From positions 62,001-126,000 of the forward strand of contig NJFT01000071.1 of assembly GCA_002221725.1 (NCBI GenBank): 64,000 nt of DNA, read 5' to 3'. This stretch comes from Scedosporium boydii. Its lineage: Eukaryota > Ascomycota > Sordariomycetes > Microascales > Microascaceae. The translations under genes were made by a program, and so were the position numbers. Below, piece by piece: positions 1-11,234 of the stretch. The notes under the pieces are model-generated. The model worked only from the letters and a program-made list of their open reading frames with translations. It was not told where the DNA came from and did no database searches. Positions within the stretch are counted from its first letter, which is position 1. Every line of letters begins with the position of its first letter.

Positions 1-910
1 TTACCGAGGAGGTCATAAACAAAGTTGCTGGGTTAGGGTCGTCTCCCAGCCGCTAAGGTAGACCCGGACGTAAACGCCTGCATGACGTTAAACATATAAC
101 GCTAGTCCGGAGGAATGCAGCTGTTTTCAGACATCACGCTTGACAGACTATTCGTTCGTAACAGAAACAAAGTGGAAGACGAGAAACTCGTAGATCGAGA
201 CGTTGCTCGAGCGTTCTCGGAGGAGTCCGTCGGTAATTACACGGTTGTCAGCATCGACTGACCCGTTGCCCCGACCGATGCTGCCCGCGGGGGAAAATAT
301 CACAGTGTCACGATGTCACGATGTCACGATGCCTCGATCCCCATTCATACACATGCGGGGATGATTTAGACGGAAATTGGGGAAATCGGAGCTAAACTCT
401 CTGTCTCCTCGCCCTTCGTTTCCGCACTCGACAAGCGCGCCAGTCAGCAGGCGGACCGAAACTCCATGAGAACAACTAGTGTCTTGGTGAATCATGACCA
501 AATTTGACAGTGGAGTGAAAACATTCGGGTCTTTGCCTATGCCTAGATCGGAAGTGATTGGGTTCTTTGGTCTGGAGCCTGCTTATTTCGAAAAGATCTG
601 GAGGAGTGGCGTGCGGGAGGCAAAGAAAAAGGATCTGAAAATTACTAGAACAGGGTCATCGAAAGATATCTAGCAGCATGATTGGAGCGCATATTTTCCA
701 AGAGTGGATTCTCTGGCAGGCTCTAGCACTGGAACAGTTGGGATCAGTAGCAGGGCATGAAATTACTCCAAACATCCTAGTGCCAACCCAAACGACGCCG
801 AAAGAGCTAGCGCCACGCAGGGCGGGAGCTCATGTGGGAAGAAAACCCAGGGATTCTTTGCCGATCCCACGCTAGTGTGCTGGTCCGCAAGCGGAGAAGG
901 AGAAAAAGAG

Positions 911-947
<37 letters not shown>
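911..947. repeat. A37 homopolymer tract
   Basis: Thirty-seven uninterrupted A residues, preceded by an A/G-rich run. An imperfect inverted repeat follows at once: ctagatccat at 948-957 and atggatcctag at 965-975. It could be a nucleosome-depleting promoter element or the tail of an old retroposed copy. Length is likely to vary between strains. Confidence 0.9.
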
Positions 948-949
<2 letters not shown>

Positions 950-1021
950 AGATCCATACTGAGAATGGATCCTAGCTTTCGTCGGATACGCAAGGCCGAG
1001 ACCATGGGGTGAAACAAGGAG

Positions 1022-1027
1022 TATAAA
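1022..1027 (+). promoter_or_regulatory. TATA-like box of the sugar transporter gene
   Basis: The sequence TATAAA lies about 150 bp before the chosen ATG at 1178. The distance suits a fungal TATA box with a 5' leader of about 100 nt. This is inferred from motif and position only. Confidence 0.4.
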
Positions 1028-1177
1028 GCCACATCAAATTCTCGTCTGGGGATCTGGGGAAATCATGGAAATACTCATCACGAGCCCTTCACAGGACCTC
1101 AATACTTAATACCCATCCATCTTCTCCCGCATTCTCTTAAGTAGCGAGTGGTGGTGAGTTTCTCACTTGCAAACAAG

Positions 1178-2933
1178 ATGGAGCGACTGCCCGGATTCAA
1201 TGTCGCCAACTTCCTGGAGAAGCGGCGGCTTCTCTTCGCCGTTAACTGCATCGCCGCTCTTTCCATCTTCTTCTTTGGTTACGACCAGGGAATGATGGGA
1301 GGAGTCAACAATGCAAAGGACTACATCGATCTCATGGGTTTCGGCTATGTCGACCCAGAGACTGAGGAGCCCGTCATCACCGACAGTCTCCTTCAGGGAG
1401 GTATCGTGTCTGTCTACTACCTTGGAACCCTCGCTGGCTGTCTCCTCGGTGGATGGGTTGGCGACAAGGTTGGCAGGATCAAGACCATTGCCTTGGGCTC
1501 CGTGTGGGCTATTTTGGGCGCCTCGCTGCAGTGCTCTGCTCAAAACGCCAACTGGATGATTTGTGGTAAGTGGATCCTAAGACTGGAGATGATCCTGTGA
1601 TTAAAATCCAGCAAAGGCTGTTGTATGTGGGTTTTTCTGACATGTCAAAATTTTCTTAGCGCGAGCCGTCAACGGAATCGGTACCGGTATTCTCAACGCC
1701 ATTGTTCCGGTCTGGGCTACCGAGACGGCGGAGCACACCTCCCGAGGAAAGTTCATCGCCATTGAGTTCACTCTCAATATTTTCGGTGTCGTCGTCGCCT
1801 ATTGGCTTGAGTACGGCCTCGCCTACATTGACGGCGGCGCGTCGGCCTTCCGGTGGCGATTCCCCATCGCTTTCCAGATTATTCCCCTCATTATCCTGCT
1901 CTCCATCGTCTGGTTCTTCCCCGAGTCTCCCCGCTGGCTCGTCAAGGTTGGCCGCGATGACGAGGCTCGCTTCATCCTCCGTCGCCTTCGAGGCAGCGAG
2001 GGTGAGGGTCTCGAGCGCGCCGAGGCCGAGTTCCGAGATATCGCCAACATCAACAAGCTCGAGACCAAGGATGGTGACAAAAATTCCTACTTCCACATGC
2101 TCTTCGGAATCGGCTCTGGCGAGCTCCATACCGCCCGCCGCGTGCAGCTCGTCATCTGGCTTCAGATCATCCAGGAGTGGGTCGGCATTGCTGGCGTCAC
2201 CGTCTATGCGCCCACCATTTTCCGTATTGCCGGATTTGATACTATGAAGAGTCAATGGGTCAGCGGGTTGAACAATATCTTTTACATGTTCGCCACTCTC
2301 ATCTGTGTCTTCACTCTCGACAGAATTGGTCGCAGGTGGACTCTGTACTGGGGAGCAGCCGGCCAGGGAATTGCGATGTTCTTGGCTGCTGCCTTTTCCA
2401 AGTTGGGCCAGGAGGCCTCGGCTGCTGGTGACACTTCGAAGGCCAGCTCATACGGTGCTGCGGCTGCTTCTTTCGTCTTCATCTTCACGTCCGTCTTCGG
2501 TGCCACTTGGCTCACCGTTCCCTGGCTGTACCCGGCTGAGATATTCCCTCTCCATGTTCGCGCCAAGGGCAACGCCTGGGGTGTCGTCGGCTGGAGCATT
2601 GGCAACGGCTGGTTGACTCTTCTTTGCCCTGTCATGTTTTCAAAGATTGGCGAGAACACCCTTCACATCTTTGGCGCCTGCAACATCCTCGCCATTCCCA
2701 TCGTTTGGGCACTCTACCCCGAGAGTAACCAGAGGACGCTGGAGGAAATGGATCTCCTCTTCGCCGCGCCGACTCCTTGGGTCTGGGATGCGGAGAAGAC
2801 ATTCGCTAAGCTGAAGGCGGAACGCCCTGAACTTGTCAGCGCTGCTCATCATGGACACCTTGTTGTTGACGCTGAGAAGGGCATTTTGGACACTGCCGCC
2901 GACTTGAAGACTGGTGGAGATAGCACTGATTGA
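1178..2933 (+). CDS. MFS sugar transporter (sugar porter family)
   Basis: This is a proton-coupled or facilitated sugar uptake protein of the plasma membrane. There are two exons, with an intron at 1566-1659 (GTAAGT...TTAG), and the spliced product is 553 aa. The start is the first ATG of the frame, giving MERLPGFNV; upstream in-frame codons are GTG only. Sugar-porter signatures are visible: GYDQGMMGG in the first helix, GDKVGRIKT in the loop between helices 2 and 3, FPESPRWL after helix 6, and a late LYPAEIFPLHVRAKG. Twelve hydrophobic segments are expected. The C-terminal tail of about 60 residues is cytosolic. The substrate cannot be read from sequence; hexoses, xylose or disaccharides are all possible. 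Confidence 0.93.
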
Positions 2934-4216
2934 GGATGGAGGCGGTGACCGTGAGGGAAAGAAGATGACGATTTGGGCGGGAGGTTACAGTCAAATGGTG
3001 ACGGTCTTGTCACTGGGAGTAGTAATATCGACTATCGAATCCACATATACCACAGTAAACCGGTCATTTTGTATTTTAATAACCTCGGTCTCTGAATATG
3101 AGATTGTGATCGTGGACCAATGCACACCACTCTCAAGGAAGACTCCAAGGAAAGTGAGAAATGATTTGGGTTATTTAATAAATCCATCAGCCATGCCCTA
3201 TTTCAACCAAGAAATAAAACCGAATGTGGATCGATCTAAGATTCCCCAATCCTCCTGTTACCAATCGGAGTCTTCTTCGTTTCCACTGCCTCTTCCGCCA
3301 TAGCTTGTGCAGCAAGCTTCTTGGTAGCGCCGAATTGGCTCTCCGAAATGGGCGGCAATTATGAAGGTATTCTAAGCATAACACAAGACCGCCTGTCTCC
3401 GCCCTTCCCGTGTCTCATCAGCGCTCCCACTTTCCCCGAGAAAGCTGGAACCTCGAATCAGCTTTGGCCACCTGCAAACGGCTACCGGACTCCACGCCCC
3501 AGCGGATGAATACTATGTAAGAATGACAACGCACGTCGACCGCCATCATCAGGCAGGCTGACATTAGCGATAGCAACGTTCAGCGGGTCCATATCGAAGT
3601 TAGGAAATATCCGACGATGGTTCCCCAGAGAAATTGGGAGATCGTCGCATTCGGGGCCTTGGCAACCTGGGATGCCAGACCATAAACGGAGATACTCCCG
3701 TGAATGGGGCGGGACATTTTTTTTACCCCGCGTTCTGCTTGGCATTGTACCATTGGCGAGAAATACCTCAACTTGGGAAGTTCAAAGGATCTAATGACAC
3801 ACATCGTCGCAGCCGTCTTCATCGGACAGATCACGGGGACTAACACCGCCGTTTAAGTGGAAGGTCAAATCAACGGGTTGAGGCATGAAGAATATACCCC
3901 AGGATCGATCCCGCCGCTTACTTACGCACGGGGTTTAGCTTATGCCGGTAGCGCTCAAACAAGGACGCTCATGCGGGCCGCGATGCTAGTTTAGGTAGGT
4001 CTGAGACTTACCGTTGCGAGGCTAGCTGAGCGTCATCGTAACAATGACACGAGAGCAGATCTTTCATTCCTGTTTACACCTCATTATCCACCAGATTGCT
4101 AGATATAAGTATATCGTAATGTCCTCGATTCAAAGTAAGTCTGGAAGGACAGAAAAGTACGAAGTAGAATATCAATTAGCCATCGGCCTTGCTCAGACGT
4201 CACCAGTGTATACACA
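2934..4216. other. Intergenic, no gene seen
   Basis: Only short overlapping open frames on both strands, with no family resemblance. A copy of the dispersed motif TACGAAGTA lies at 4158-4166, just before the phospholipase gene. A TA-rich run near 4100-4117 could be its core promoter. Confidence 0.55.
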
Positions 4217-4847
4217 ATGAAGCTAAGCTCTCTTTTATTATGTGCCCTTCCGGCTGCTGCTCTGGTTCTCCCAGGAGGTGGCGATGCGAATGTTGCTCTC
4301 TCCAAACGCCAAAGCATCAACACCGTCACGGATGAACTCCTCTTTGGCATCACACTTCCTGCATTCACGGCCCGCAGGAACGCGCATGACCCTAGTACAC
4401 TAGACTGGACTTCCGATGGCTGCACGTCATCGCCCGACAACCCATTTGGATTTCCCTTCGTGCCGGCCTGCAACCGCCACGATTTCGGCTATCACAATTA
4501 CCGAAATCAGAATCGATTTACCGAGAGCGGCAAGCTAAGGATCGACAATCAATTCAAGACAGAGTAAGGATTCCATACTTCCTAATGACTCTTGGGTCAC
4601 CATGCTAATTGCTCTGTTCACTAGTCTTTACTACCAATGCACAACCGTGTCTTCTTGGACACAGGGAATATGCAGGGCCCTTGCTGATGTATACTACGCG
4701 GCCGTCCGGGCGTTTGGTGGTGGCGACGCTTCCCCGGGCAAGAGAGATGAGGATCTCATCCAGGAGTACGTGGAAAAGCTGGCGATTTACCACAAGCTTG
4801 TCGAAGAAGCCCAGGAGCGTGGGGACTTGCCTCGTTTTGAGGAGTAA
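4217..4847 (+). CDS. Secreted fungal phospholipase A2
   Basis: The product would cleave the sn-2 acyl chain of phospholipids outside the cell. There are two exons with a 61-bp intron at 4564-4624 (GTAAGG...CTAG), giving 189 aa. A signal peptide (MKLSSLLLCALPAAALVL) is followed by a propeptide ending in a dibasic Kex2-type site (LSKRQ). The catalytic block CNRHDFGYHNYR carries the His-Asp pair of the fungal/prokaryotic-type PLA2 fold (H88, D89). The splice junction creates FKTDLYYQC, which restores the conserved stretch around the paired cysteine and confirms the intron. Length fits the family. The C-terminal tail of about 50 residues is charged and helical. Confidence 0.93.
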
Positions 4848-6165
4848 TCGACGAAGGTTGGCCGAAATGGTGGGACTAGATAGTGGCATTTTGTACATAT
4901 TCATTTTGGTTAAGCGGACGACTTCAATGGCGAGACGGTATTTTTGGCTCCCTCATCGTGTCTATTTTCTTATCGTAATATCGAGCTCAGTATCAAAGTG
5001 CAAGAGTAGATACAGGAGCATTGTGTCTGAAGAATAATCTCAACGCAAACCTCGGGCGAATAAAGTATTGGATAGAGAGGGTAGAAGAGTCCCCACGAAG
5101 ACTAGAGATCACATCCGCGCATTCCACCGTATAAGAAGAGGGTCGGGGTTCATTGAATTTCCGTATGGAGCATCGCATTATGGTTTGCAGTCGGCAGGCT
5201 ACGAGTAGAGCCGAAGAGGAAAGATGAATAGATATCAGACGTATGTCCTTCTCCTCGGCAGGTGGTATTAAGCGTGTCGAGATATCACGGTGCTTATCTT
5301 GTGAGCCATGGACCTGGCCGATTGTGGATCGGGTTCATGATTCATAGGACATGAAATAAAGTGTATGGCCAGCGGAAGTAGGGTTGGGAGCGGATGTAAG
5401 GTATTTCGTTTGGTTTTGCTCGCCACGTGGGCTTTGCCGATTTACCCCTCCCAACATTGGTGTCTCCCAGAGGCACTTAAAAGGTGAGCCGTAGAGACAG
5501 GCAATTGTATGAATCCTTGCTCTTGGCTTAAAATCGTCAAGGTTCAGGATGGTACTAACTACTAACGACTTACATGAAAAAATCGGTCCTCTGGATCGAG
5601 AGACCAGAGGACCTTACTGATCGTCATTTCTAGAGTGGCATTCCTGTCCCAAACACCTTCGATCCTCGCCACTACCGAGGCTCTATGTACGACCCAACCA
5701 TCCACCGATCAATCACTGGTAATTCATGGCATCAGCATGGCGTCACCATGGCCGTGTCGAGAAGTTGCTTGATGGTCCTGCCCTTGCCTTCTCTTCCTTA
5801 TCCTTTGCTTCCTGAACCCTATTAGCCCTGTGCGGCTTGAAGATTCGGCTTTATGTAGTTTCATTCTTATAAAGTATTTGAAGAAACAACTAACCCACTC
5901 CGGCTCTACTGCTGGACTTAGAACCAGGACAAGCCTTTGACTTAAAATAGAGGGAGAGGGAAAATAAAAGCATAAAAACAAATAAAAATATACAAAGAGC
6001 GATGTGGCAAAAAGCATCATGACGTCTTGCCATTACGATGACCCCTGTTCGCTTACGTAACCCTGATTGTTCAGCAAGCCGAAGCAATCGTTCATTATCC
6101 TGCTTCCTTCGTCTGAGCAAACACCAATTCTTCGACACCTTCAACTCCCACAAACAACAGCAACA
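4848..6165. other. Intergenic, no gene seen
   Basis: No supported coding region. A CACGTG E-box-like palindrome lies at 5424-5429. The last 150 bp form the leader of the copper-fist gene and contain CA-rich runs just before the ATG, as is common in fungal 5' leaders. Confidence 0.55.
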
Positions 6166-7308
6166 ATGATCGTCGACGGCGAGAAATTTGCTTGCGAAGC
6201 ATGCATCCGTGGCCATCGTACGGCCCAGTGTCAGCATACGGGTAAGTACCTTCCATGCATCTCAAGACAGGTGACAGTAGCTGATCAGTCGAGTTTATTC
6301 AGACCGACCGATGCAACGGATCGGTAAGCAGGGCCGCCCAGTGTCCCAGTGTGGCCACTGCAGGACACTACGAAACTCTCGCTCAGTTCACACCAAGTGC
6401 GAATGTCGCCTAAAAGTACGAAATTCGGCGTTGAACTACTCTAGGAGAGGTACGTTCAACGTTCACCGTTTAACAGTACGGAGCACAGTTCGTCCTAACC
6501 ATCAGCTTACATGTGCATAGACTCAGAGAGCTGTCTCTGCTTCCGAGATCAACCTTGTACATGTGCCTACAAGAACAAATCCCCAGAAGATGATGCGATG
6601 TCGGAAAAGAGATCTAGAGGGAGAAGCACGCCTCTATCCGAGCCTCGCGAATCTCCCGGAAAGGACAGAGAACTGACCCCTCTTACGCCCTCAATCACGT
6701 TCAGTGACACTGGGCAAACTCCCCAGAGCATCGCGGTCAGCATTCCTCAAGGGCCATTGGCGCAAAGCGTCGGGGAACTAGATAGCCTGGCTATCTCAAA
6801 CCCGTTGGGGCTGCTGGATAATACTCCTACAACTGAGGGCCTCCCTACCCCAGGCTCGCCAGTCCACGACGATTGGATGAAGCTTTGGAGTCTTTTCCCC
6901 GACCTGGGCGAGAGCTTCATCTCTCCCGAGTTGCAGATCCCAGATAGTTCCTTACCAATTTTTGATCCCCCCACCTTGCCCGACACTTTCGCTGCGCCTG
7001 AGGGAGTGAAGCATGATGAGCCTCCCGGGTTGCTGAGTGCCGCTCCAGCCCCGTTAAGCGCCAGCGGGGCATCGACTGAAGCCTACAACGATCTCGTCGA
7101 ATATACAACGGTCTTCGACTTCCCTTCTTTTGGACAGTCATCTCTCTCAAACACCACCCAATCGGGTGCTGCAGATATCCCATTAGCGGAGGGATCTGTT
7201 GGGGTCGAGAATGATCTAGAAGCCCAAGCTAATGGTGCATCTAATCTCGACGCAGAGGCCATAATGCAGCAGATATTTGCTTCGAGTTACGGAATCAATC
7301 CCATGTAG
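6166..7308 (+). CDS. Copper-fist transcription factor
   Basis: This looks like a nuclear regulator of copper or iron homeostasis genes. The first 40 residues are a copper-fist domain: MIVDGEKFACEACIRGHR with the zinc ligands C-x2-C-x8-C-x-H, then a GRP minor-groove motif (GKQGRPVSQC). More cysteines follow (CGHC, KCEC, CLCF, PCTC), which could bind copper. The first intron, 6242-6302, is certain because it restores HTDRPMQRIG. The second is best placed at 6450-6520 (GTACGT...ATAG), giving 336 aa with closing phases; 6416-6528 is an alternative. The rest is Ser/Pro-rich and acidic, as in an activation domain. The C-terminus lacks the repeated CxCxxxxCxC metal clusters of some family members, so its sensing mode is open. 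Confidence 0.87.
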
Positions 7309-8579
7309 AATAATCGCAGAGTGCCGAAACAAAGAAAATAAGTCCCTACAATTAATGCCCGTCCAAAGTGACGCCCCTGACGAGTCGAAGCTAGATTCCG
7401 GATTGGGTTTGAAAGAACACCTCGCCCTCCAGCACGCACGGGCTTGGGTCGTATCACCGTTCAAGTGCTTTTTATTAAATAGTGGCCCCACTCTCATGTT
7501 GATTGAGCACTTTGTGCGTCCAGCCTGCGATGCCAACAAACCGCCCCATGGTCTTGGGAGGAGCCCGCGAGGTCTTTCTGCGCTCTTGCGGTCCAATAGA
7601 CTCGGGCTTAATATGCACCATCTTTGCGAGCTCCCAAATTGGGGCCTTGCCGTCGGGAATCGTCGCCGTCCGACTCGTCATACCTGAATTACTGAAGACA
7701 TTTATTTCCAAGTCTCATTACTACCGATTTGCATCCTTTGTTATTACAAGTCATACATTGGCATACGGTCCGGTCATTTTGAGTGACTATTCCATACCAG
7801 CTCCAGGCCGTAATCTGTTGCGATTTATTCTGGCAGCCTAGCTTTCCAGCACCTCTCAATCACACCGGGCCGCTTCTTTCCAGGAACCAAGGCAGTAATA
7901 TCTTCAAGCTGAAGGTCATGAAACAGAGGCCTGAAAATTCCCACCATGCAGGACCAGCGAAACCTTCCGTTATCGACCACAAAAATTACTTTACACTCAG
8001 TCCAGACTTTTCTCGTGCCTGTCACCATTATTAATCCCAACCGAGGGAAGTTTGCTTATACTAAGATCGGATCAACAACAACCACCACTGAACTCTAACA
8101 CCGAACCCGGGGCGCTCGCGAGGCCTGGCCAGTTGAAATCTATTTCCCTGTGAACAATACGCTTGTCCAATATGCTTTGATTTGTTTCATTTAACCGTCA
8201 GTTCTGCTGTCACAATCCCTCAACCAGACCCCGTTCCTTGGAATGACTGTGTCCTCCCATGACCATTTTATTTCGAGCTGTGCAACTGGGACGGAAAACG
8301 ACATATCAGGCCCCACCTCGGTCTGCTATTCAGGCTGCGAAGAATTGATTGTGGCACGGAGGGGTAAACGAGGAAGATTAAAAGAATAAAAGGAGAAGGC
8401 ATAGGTTGTATCAAATATATAGCCGGGATGCATCATCCTGGCGCTCCAATCGAAGAGCTATAAAGGTCGCATTGCTCTAAGTGGGTTGCAAATCCCCTCT
8501 CCAGATGTCGTTATTAAAACTGAGATGGCTTCCTCCCACCGGATCTAGAAATACTTTTCGACAAGCAAGATTGCGCAAA
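7309..8579. other. Intergenic, GH2 promoter region
   Basis: No convincing gene. Open frames around 7277-7841 overlap on both strands and show no recognisable family. The last 200 bp contain two TATA-like stretches (about 8415-8422 and 8459-8464) serving the GH2 gene. Confidence 0.5.
8459..8464 (+). promoter_or_regulatory. TATA box of the GH2 gene
   Basis: TATAAA lies about 115 bp before the preferred ATG at 8580 and 46 bp before the alternative ATG at 8505. The spacing favours the downstream start. Inferred from position. Confidence 0.45.
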
Positions 8580-11234
8580 ATGGCCTTCCAATTAAAAGGA
8601 AAAAGAGCCCCGTGGCTCTCTTTCACAAGCCTGCTCCTGTTCCTCCTCCTCAACTGCTCAGTTACCGAAGCCGGCCGGATCGCAACTCGCCAAGATGATG
8701 TGGCGTCTGCCACAGGCCGGGAGCGTATAAGCCTCAACGCTGGCTGGCGGTTCCAGCGCTTCACGTCGAACCCGGACAATCTCAGTTACAGTACACTAAA
8801 GCGATGGATCATGCCATCAGCAAACAACTTCGTCAAGGACCCTGCTCGGCATTCTCAACGTCCAGAAGACTCCCCGGCGGACGTGGATTTCGCGCAGGCT
8901 TCGTTCGATGACAGCGATTGGGAAGCACTCAATCTTCCTCACGATTGGGCCATCGAGGGTCCATTTTACACGGGCTCTAATGTCCCCGTCGGAGGGAGCA
9001 TGGGACGCCTCCCAATTCAGGGCGTTGGATGGTATCGCCGCAAGCTCGAGATCTCGGCATCCGACGAGGGAAAGACTGTCTACCTAGATATTGATGGCGC
9101 CATGTCCTATGCGACGGTGTGGCTAAACGGATATCTCGTTGGTGGGTGGCCGTACGGCTATGCTTCCTTCCGCGTTGAGCTGACCCCGTATCTCCAATCG
9201 GGGGAAAATCAACTCGCCATCCGGCTCGATCAGGCCCTGGATTCCTCGCGTTGGTATCCTGGCGCCGGCATCTACCGTAACGTTTGGTTAACGAAAGTCC
9301 ATCCCACGCACGTCGGTCAATCGGGAACGTGGATTACCTCCCGTGAAGTTTCTGCTGAAGCCGCAACCTTGGACTTGGTGGTTCAGGTCGAGAACGCTGC
9401 AAAAGCTGGAGGGGACGGGGAAGTTCAGGTCGTAACGGATATTCATGAGTTGGACACGGCGACGGGTAGGCCCGGGGGTAACGTGGGACAGTTCCCCAAT
9501 GCGACCATCACCGTTAAAGCTGGCAGTATCGCGTCGACGAATTCCTCCGTCGCGCTTCAGAATCCGAAATTATGGGGTCCTCGGCCATCGCAGAAGCCAA
9601 ATTTGCATATCGCAATTACCCGGCTTTACCTTGACGGCGAAGAGATTGACTCGTACGAAACCACTTTTGGCATTCGTTCTCTTCAGTACAATGGAGACGG
9701 TCTGCTGGTGAACGGAGAGAGGGTATACATCCAAGGCGTATGTCAGCACCACGACCTAGGTTCCTTGGGGTCTGCCTTTAACGTCCCAGCGGCCGAGCGC
9801 CAATTAGAAATGCTCCAGGACATGGGCTCAAATTCCATCCGAACATCCCATAACCCTCCTGCACCCGAGCTCCTCGACCTAGCCGACAAGTTGGGCTTCT
9901 TGGTCCTGGATGAAATCTTCGACACATGGGGCAGCCACAAAGTTAGGAACGACTTCCAGACCATCTTTTCCGATTGGTCCGAACCTGACCTGCGGGCCTT
10001 TATCCGTCGGGACCGGAACCACCCTTCTGTGTGGGCCTGGAGTTTTGGAAATGAGGTCGCCGAACAAGGCAGCAGCGGTGGTGCCGCTACAGCGCAGCGT
10101 CTTCGGGACATCATCCACCAAGAAGACCCTACGAGAAAGACGACGGTCGGTATGAACAATGCGGGTCCTGATACCGCCTTCACCTCCATCGTCGACCTTA
10201 TCGGGCTAAACTATCAAGGTGAAGGGAAGGGCAACGGCGGTCCGACTTTCCAGAACTTCCGTGGGAAGTACCCGGACAAGCTCATTTTCAGCTCGGAGAG
10301 CTCGTCAGTTGTGAGCTCGCGTGGAACATACCTATTCCCCGTCACAGACGGGAATAATGCCATCGTCCGCAGCAACGGACCCGGCGCCGACCCAAGAACG
10401 CGACATGTGAGCTCGTACGAGCTATACGCTGTCGAATGGGGCGCGTCTCCCGACAAGGTGTTTGCAGCCCAAGATCGGTTCCCGTACGTGGCAGGCGAAT
10501 ATGTGTGGACGGGCTGGGACTACATAGGGGAGCCAACACCGTACGACTCGTCGCGGAGCAGCTATTTCGGCATCATTGACCTAGCAGGGTTTCCTAAGGA
10601 TAGATTCTACCTCTACCAGGCGCGCTGGAATCCAGACGTGAGAATGGCACACATTCTTCCTCACTGGAATTGGCCGGACCGCGTCGGACAAGTTACACCA
10701 GTTCACGTCTTCTCTTCCGGCGACGAGGCCGAACTCTTCGTCAATGGCGAGTCGCAAGGCCGCAAGAAGAAGGCTGAACTTACCTACCGTTTCCGGTGGG
10801 ACGATGTCAAATACCAGCCTGGAGAAGTATCCGTAGTGACGTACAAAGACGGAAAGGAATGGGCGAATGCTACCATCAGCACCACTGGGGAGGCTACAAA
10901 ATTGCAGCTCTCGACGTACAAAGATCGCCAGACAATCAGAGCAGACGGGACTGATCTGATATTCGTGAGTGTTGCTGTGGTGGACGACGATGGTAATGTT
11001 GTCCCGGACGCCGAACCCTCAATCATATTCTCAATCGACGGGCCTGGGGACATTGTGTCTACTGATAATGGTGATCCCACGGATATGACCTCGTTCCCTT
11101 CGAAGGAGCGCAATGCTTTCAGGGGACATGCGCTCGCCATCGTTCGTGCCAACACTGACGCTACCGAATCGATCACCCTCACCGCTGAAGCGGACGCTCT
11201 CACAGCCGCCGAAATCACAATAACGGTGGAATAG
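8580..11234 (+). CDS. Secreted glycoside hydrolase family 2 (beta-galactosidase-like)
   Basis: This is an exo-acting retaining glycosidase acting outside the cell on beta-galactosides or related sugars. It is one exon of 884 aa from the ATG at 8580, which gives a good signal peptide with a Leu-rich core. An in-frame ATG at 8505 would add 25 residues and bury that signal. GH2 landmarks run in order: sugar-binding domain (LNAGWRFQRF, LPHDWAIEGPF, GVGWYRRKLE, GAGIYRNVWL), an Ig-like domain, then the TIM barrel (SNSIRTSHNPP, RDRNHPSVWAWSFGNEV with acid/base E492). The probable nucleophile is E573 in IFSSESSS. A C-terminal Ig-like/invasin-like module of about 200 residues follows. Related fungal enzymes include beta-galactosidases and galactofuranosidases, so the exact substrate is open. 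Confidence 0.92.
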   Translation: MAFQLKGKRAPWLSFTSLLLFLLLNCSVTEAGRIATRQDDVASATGRERISLNAGWRFQRFTSNPDNLSYSTLKRWIMPSANNFVKDPARHSQRPEDSPADVDFAQASFDDSDWEALNLPHDWAIEGPFYTGSNVPVGGSMGRLPIQGVGWYRRKLEISASDEGKTVYLDIDGAMSYATVWLNGYLVGGWPYGYASFRVELTPYLQSGENQLAIRLDQALDSSRWYPGAGIYRNVWLTKVHPTHVGQSGTWITSREVSAEAATLDLVVQVENAAKAGGDGEVQVVTDIHELDTATGRPGGNVGQFPNATITVKAGSIASTNSSVALQNPKLWGPRPSQKPNLHIAITRLYLDGEEIDSYETTFGIRSLQYNGDGLLVNGERVYIQGVCQHHDLGSLGSAFNVPAAERQLEMLQDMGSNSIRTSHNPPAPELLDLADKLGFLVLDEIFDTWGSHKVRNDFQTIFSDWSEPDLRAFIRRDRNHPSVWAWSFGNEVAEQGSSGGAATAQRLRDIIHQEDPTRKTTVGMNNAGPDTAFTSIVDLIGLNYQGEGKGNGGPTFQNFRGKYPDKLIFSSESSSVVSSRGTYLFPVTDGNNAIVRSNGPGADPRTRHVSSYELYAVEWGASPDKVFAAQDRFPYVAGEYVWTGWDYIGEPTPYDSSRSSYFGIIDLAGFPKDRFYLYQARWNPDVRMAHILPHWNWPDRVGQVTPVHVFSSGDEAELFVNGESQGRKKKAELTYRFRWDDVKYQPGEVSVVTYKDGKEWANATISTTGEATKLQLSTYKDRQTIRADGTDLIFVSVAVVDDDGNVVPDAEPSIIFSIDGPGDIVSTDNGDPTDMTSFPSKERNAFRGHALAIVRANTDATESITLTAEADALTAAEITITVE

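Larger units (their letters stand above)
1..1177. other. Intergenic region upstream of sugar transporter
   Basis: No gene is seen here; the open frames are short and of unlikely composition. The stretch holds an 8-bp unit (tgtcacga) repeated three times at 305-328, a run of 37 A at 911-947, a hairpin-like inverted repeat at 948-975, and a TATA-like box near 1022. It is presumably the promoter side of the transporter that follows. Confidence 0.6.

Noticed and set aside
305..328. Possible CRISPR or satellite array
   Set aside because: Only three 8-bp units with no spacers; a minor slippage repeat.
1656..2255. Long minus-strand open frame of 199 codons
   Set aside because: It lies opposite the second exon of the sugar transporter and has a shadow composition (Asp/Glu/Gly-rich from biased codons).
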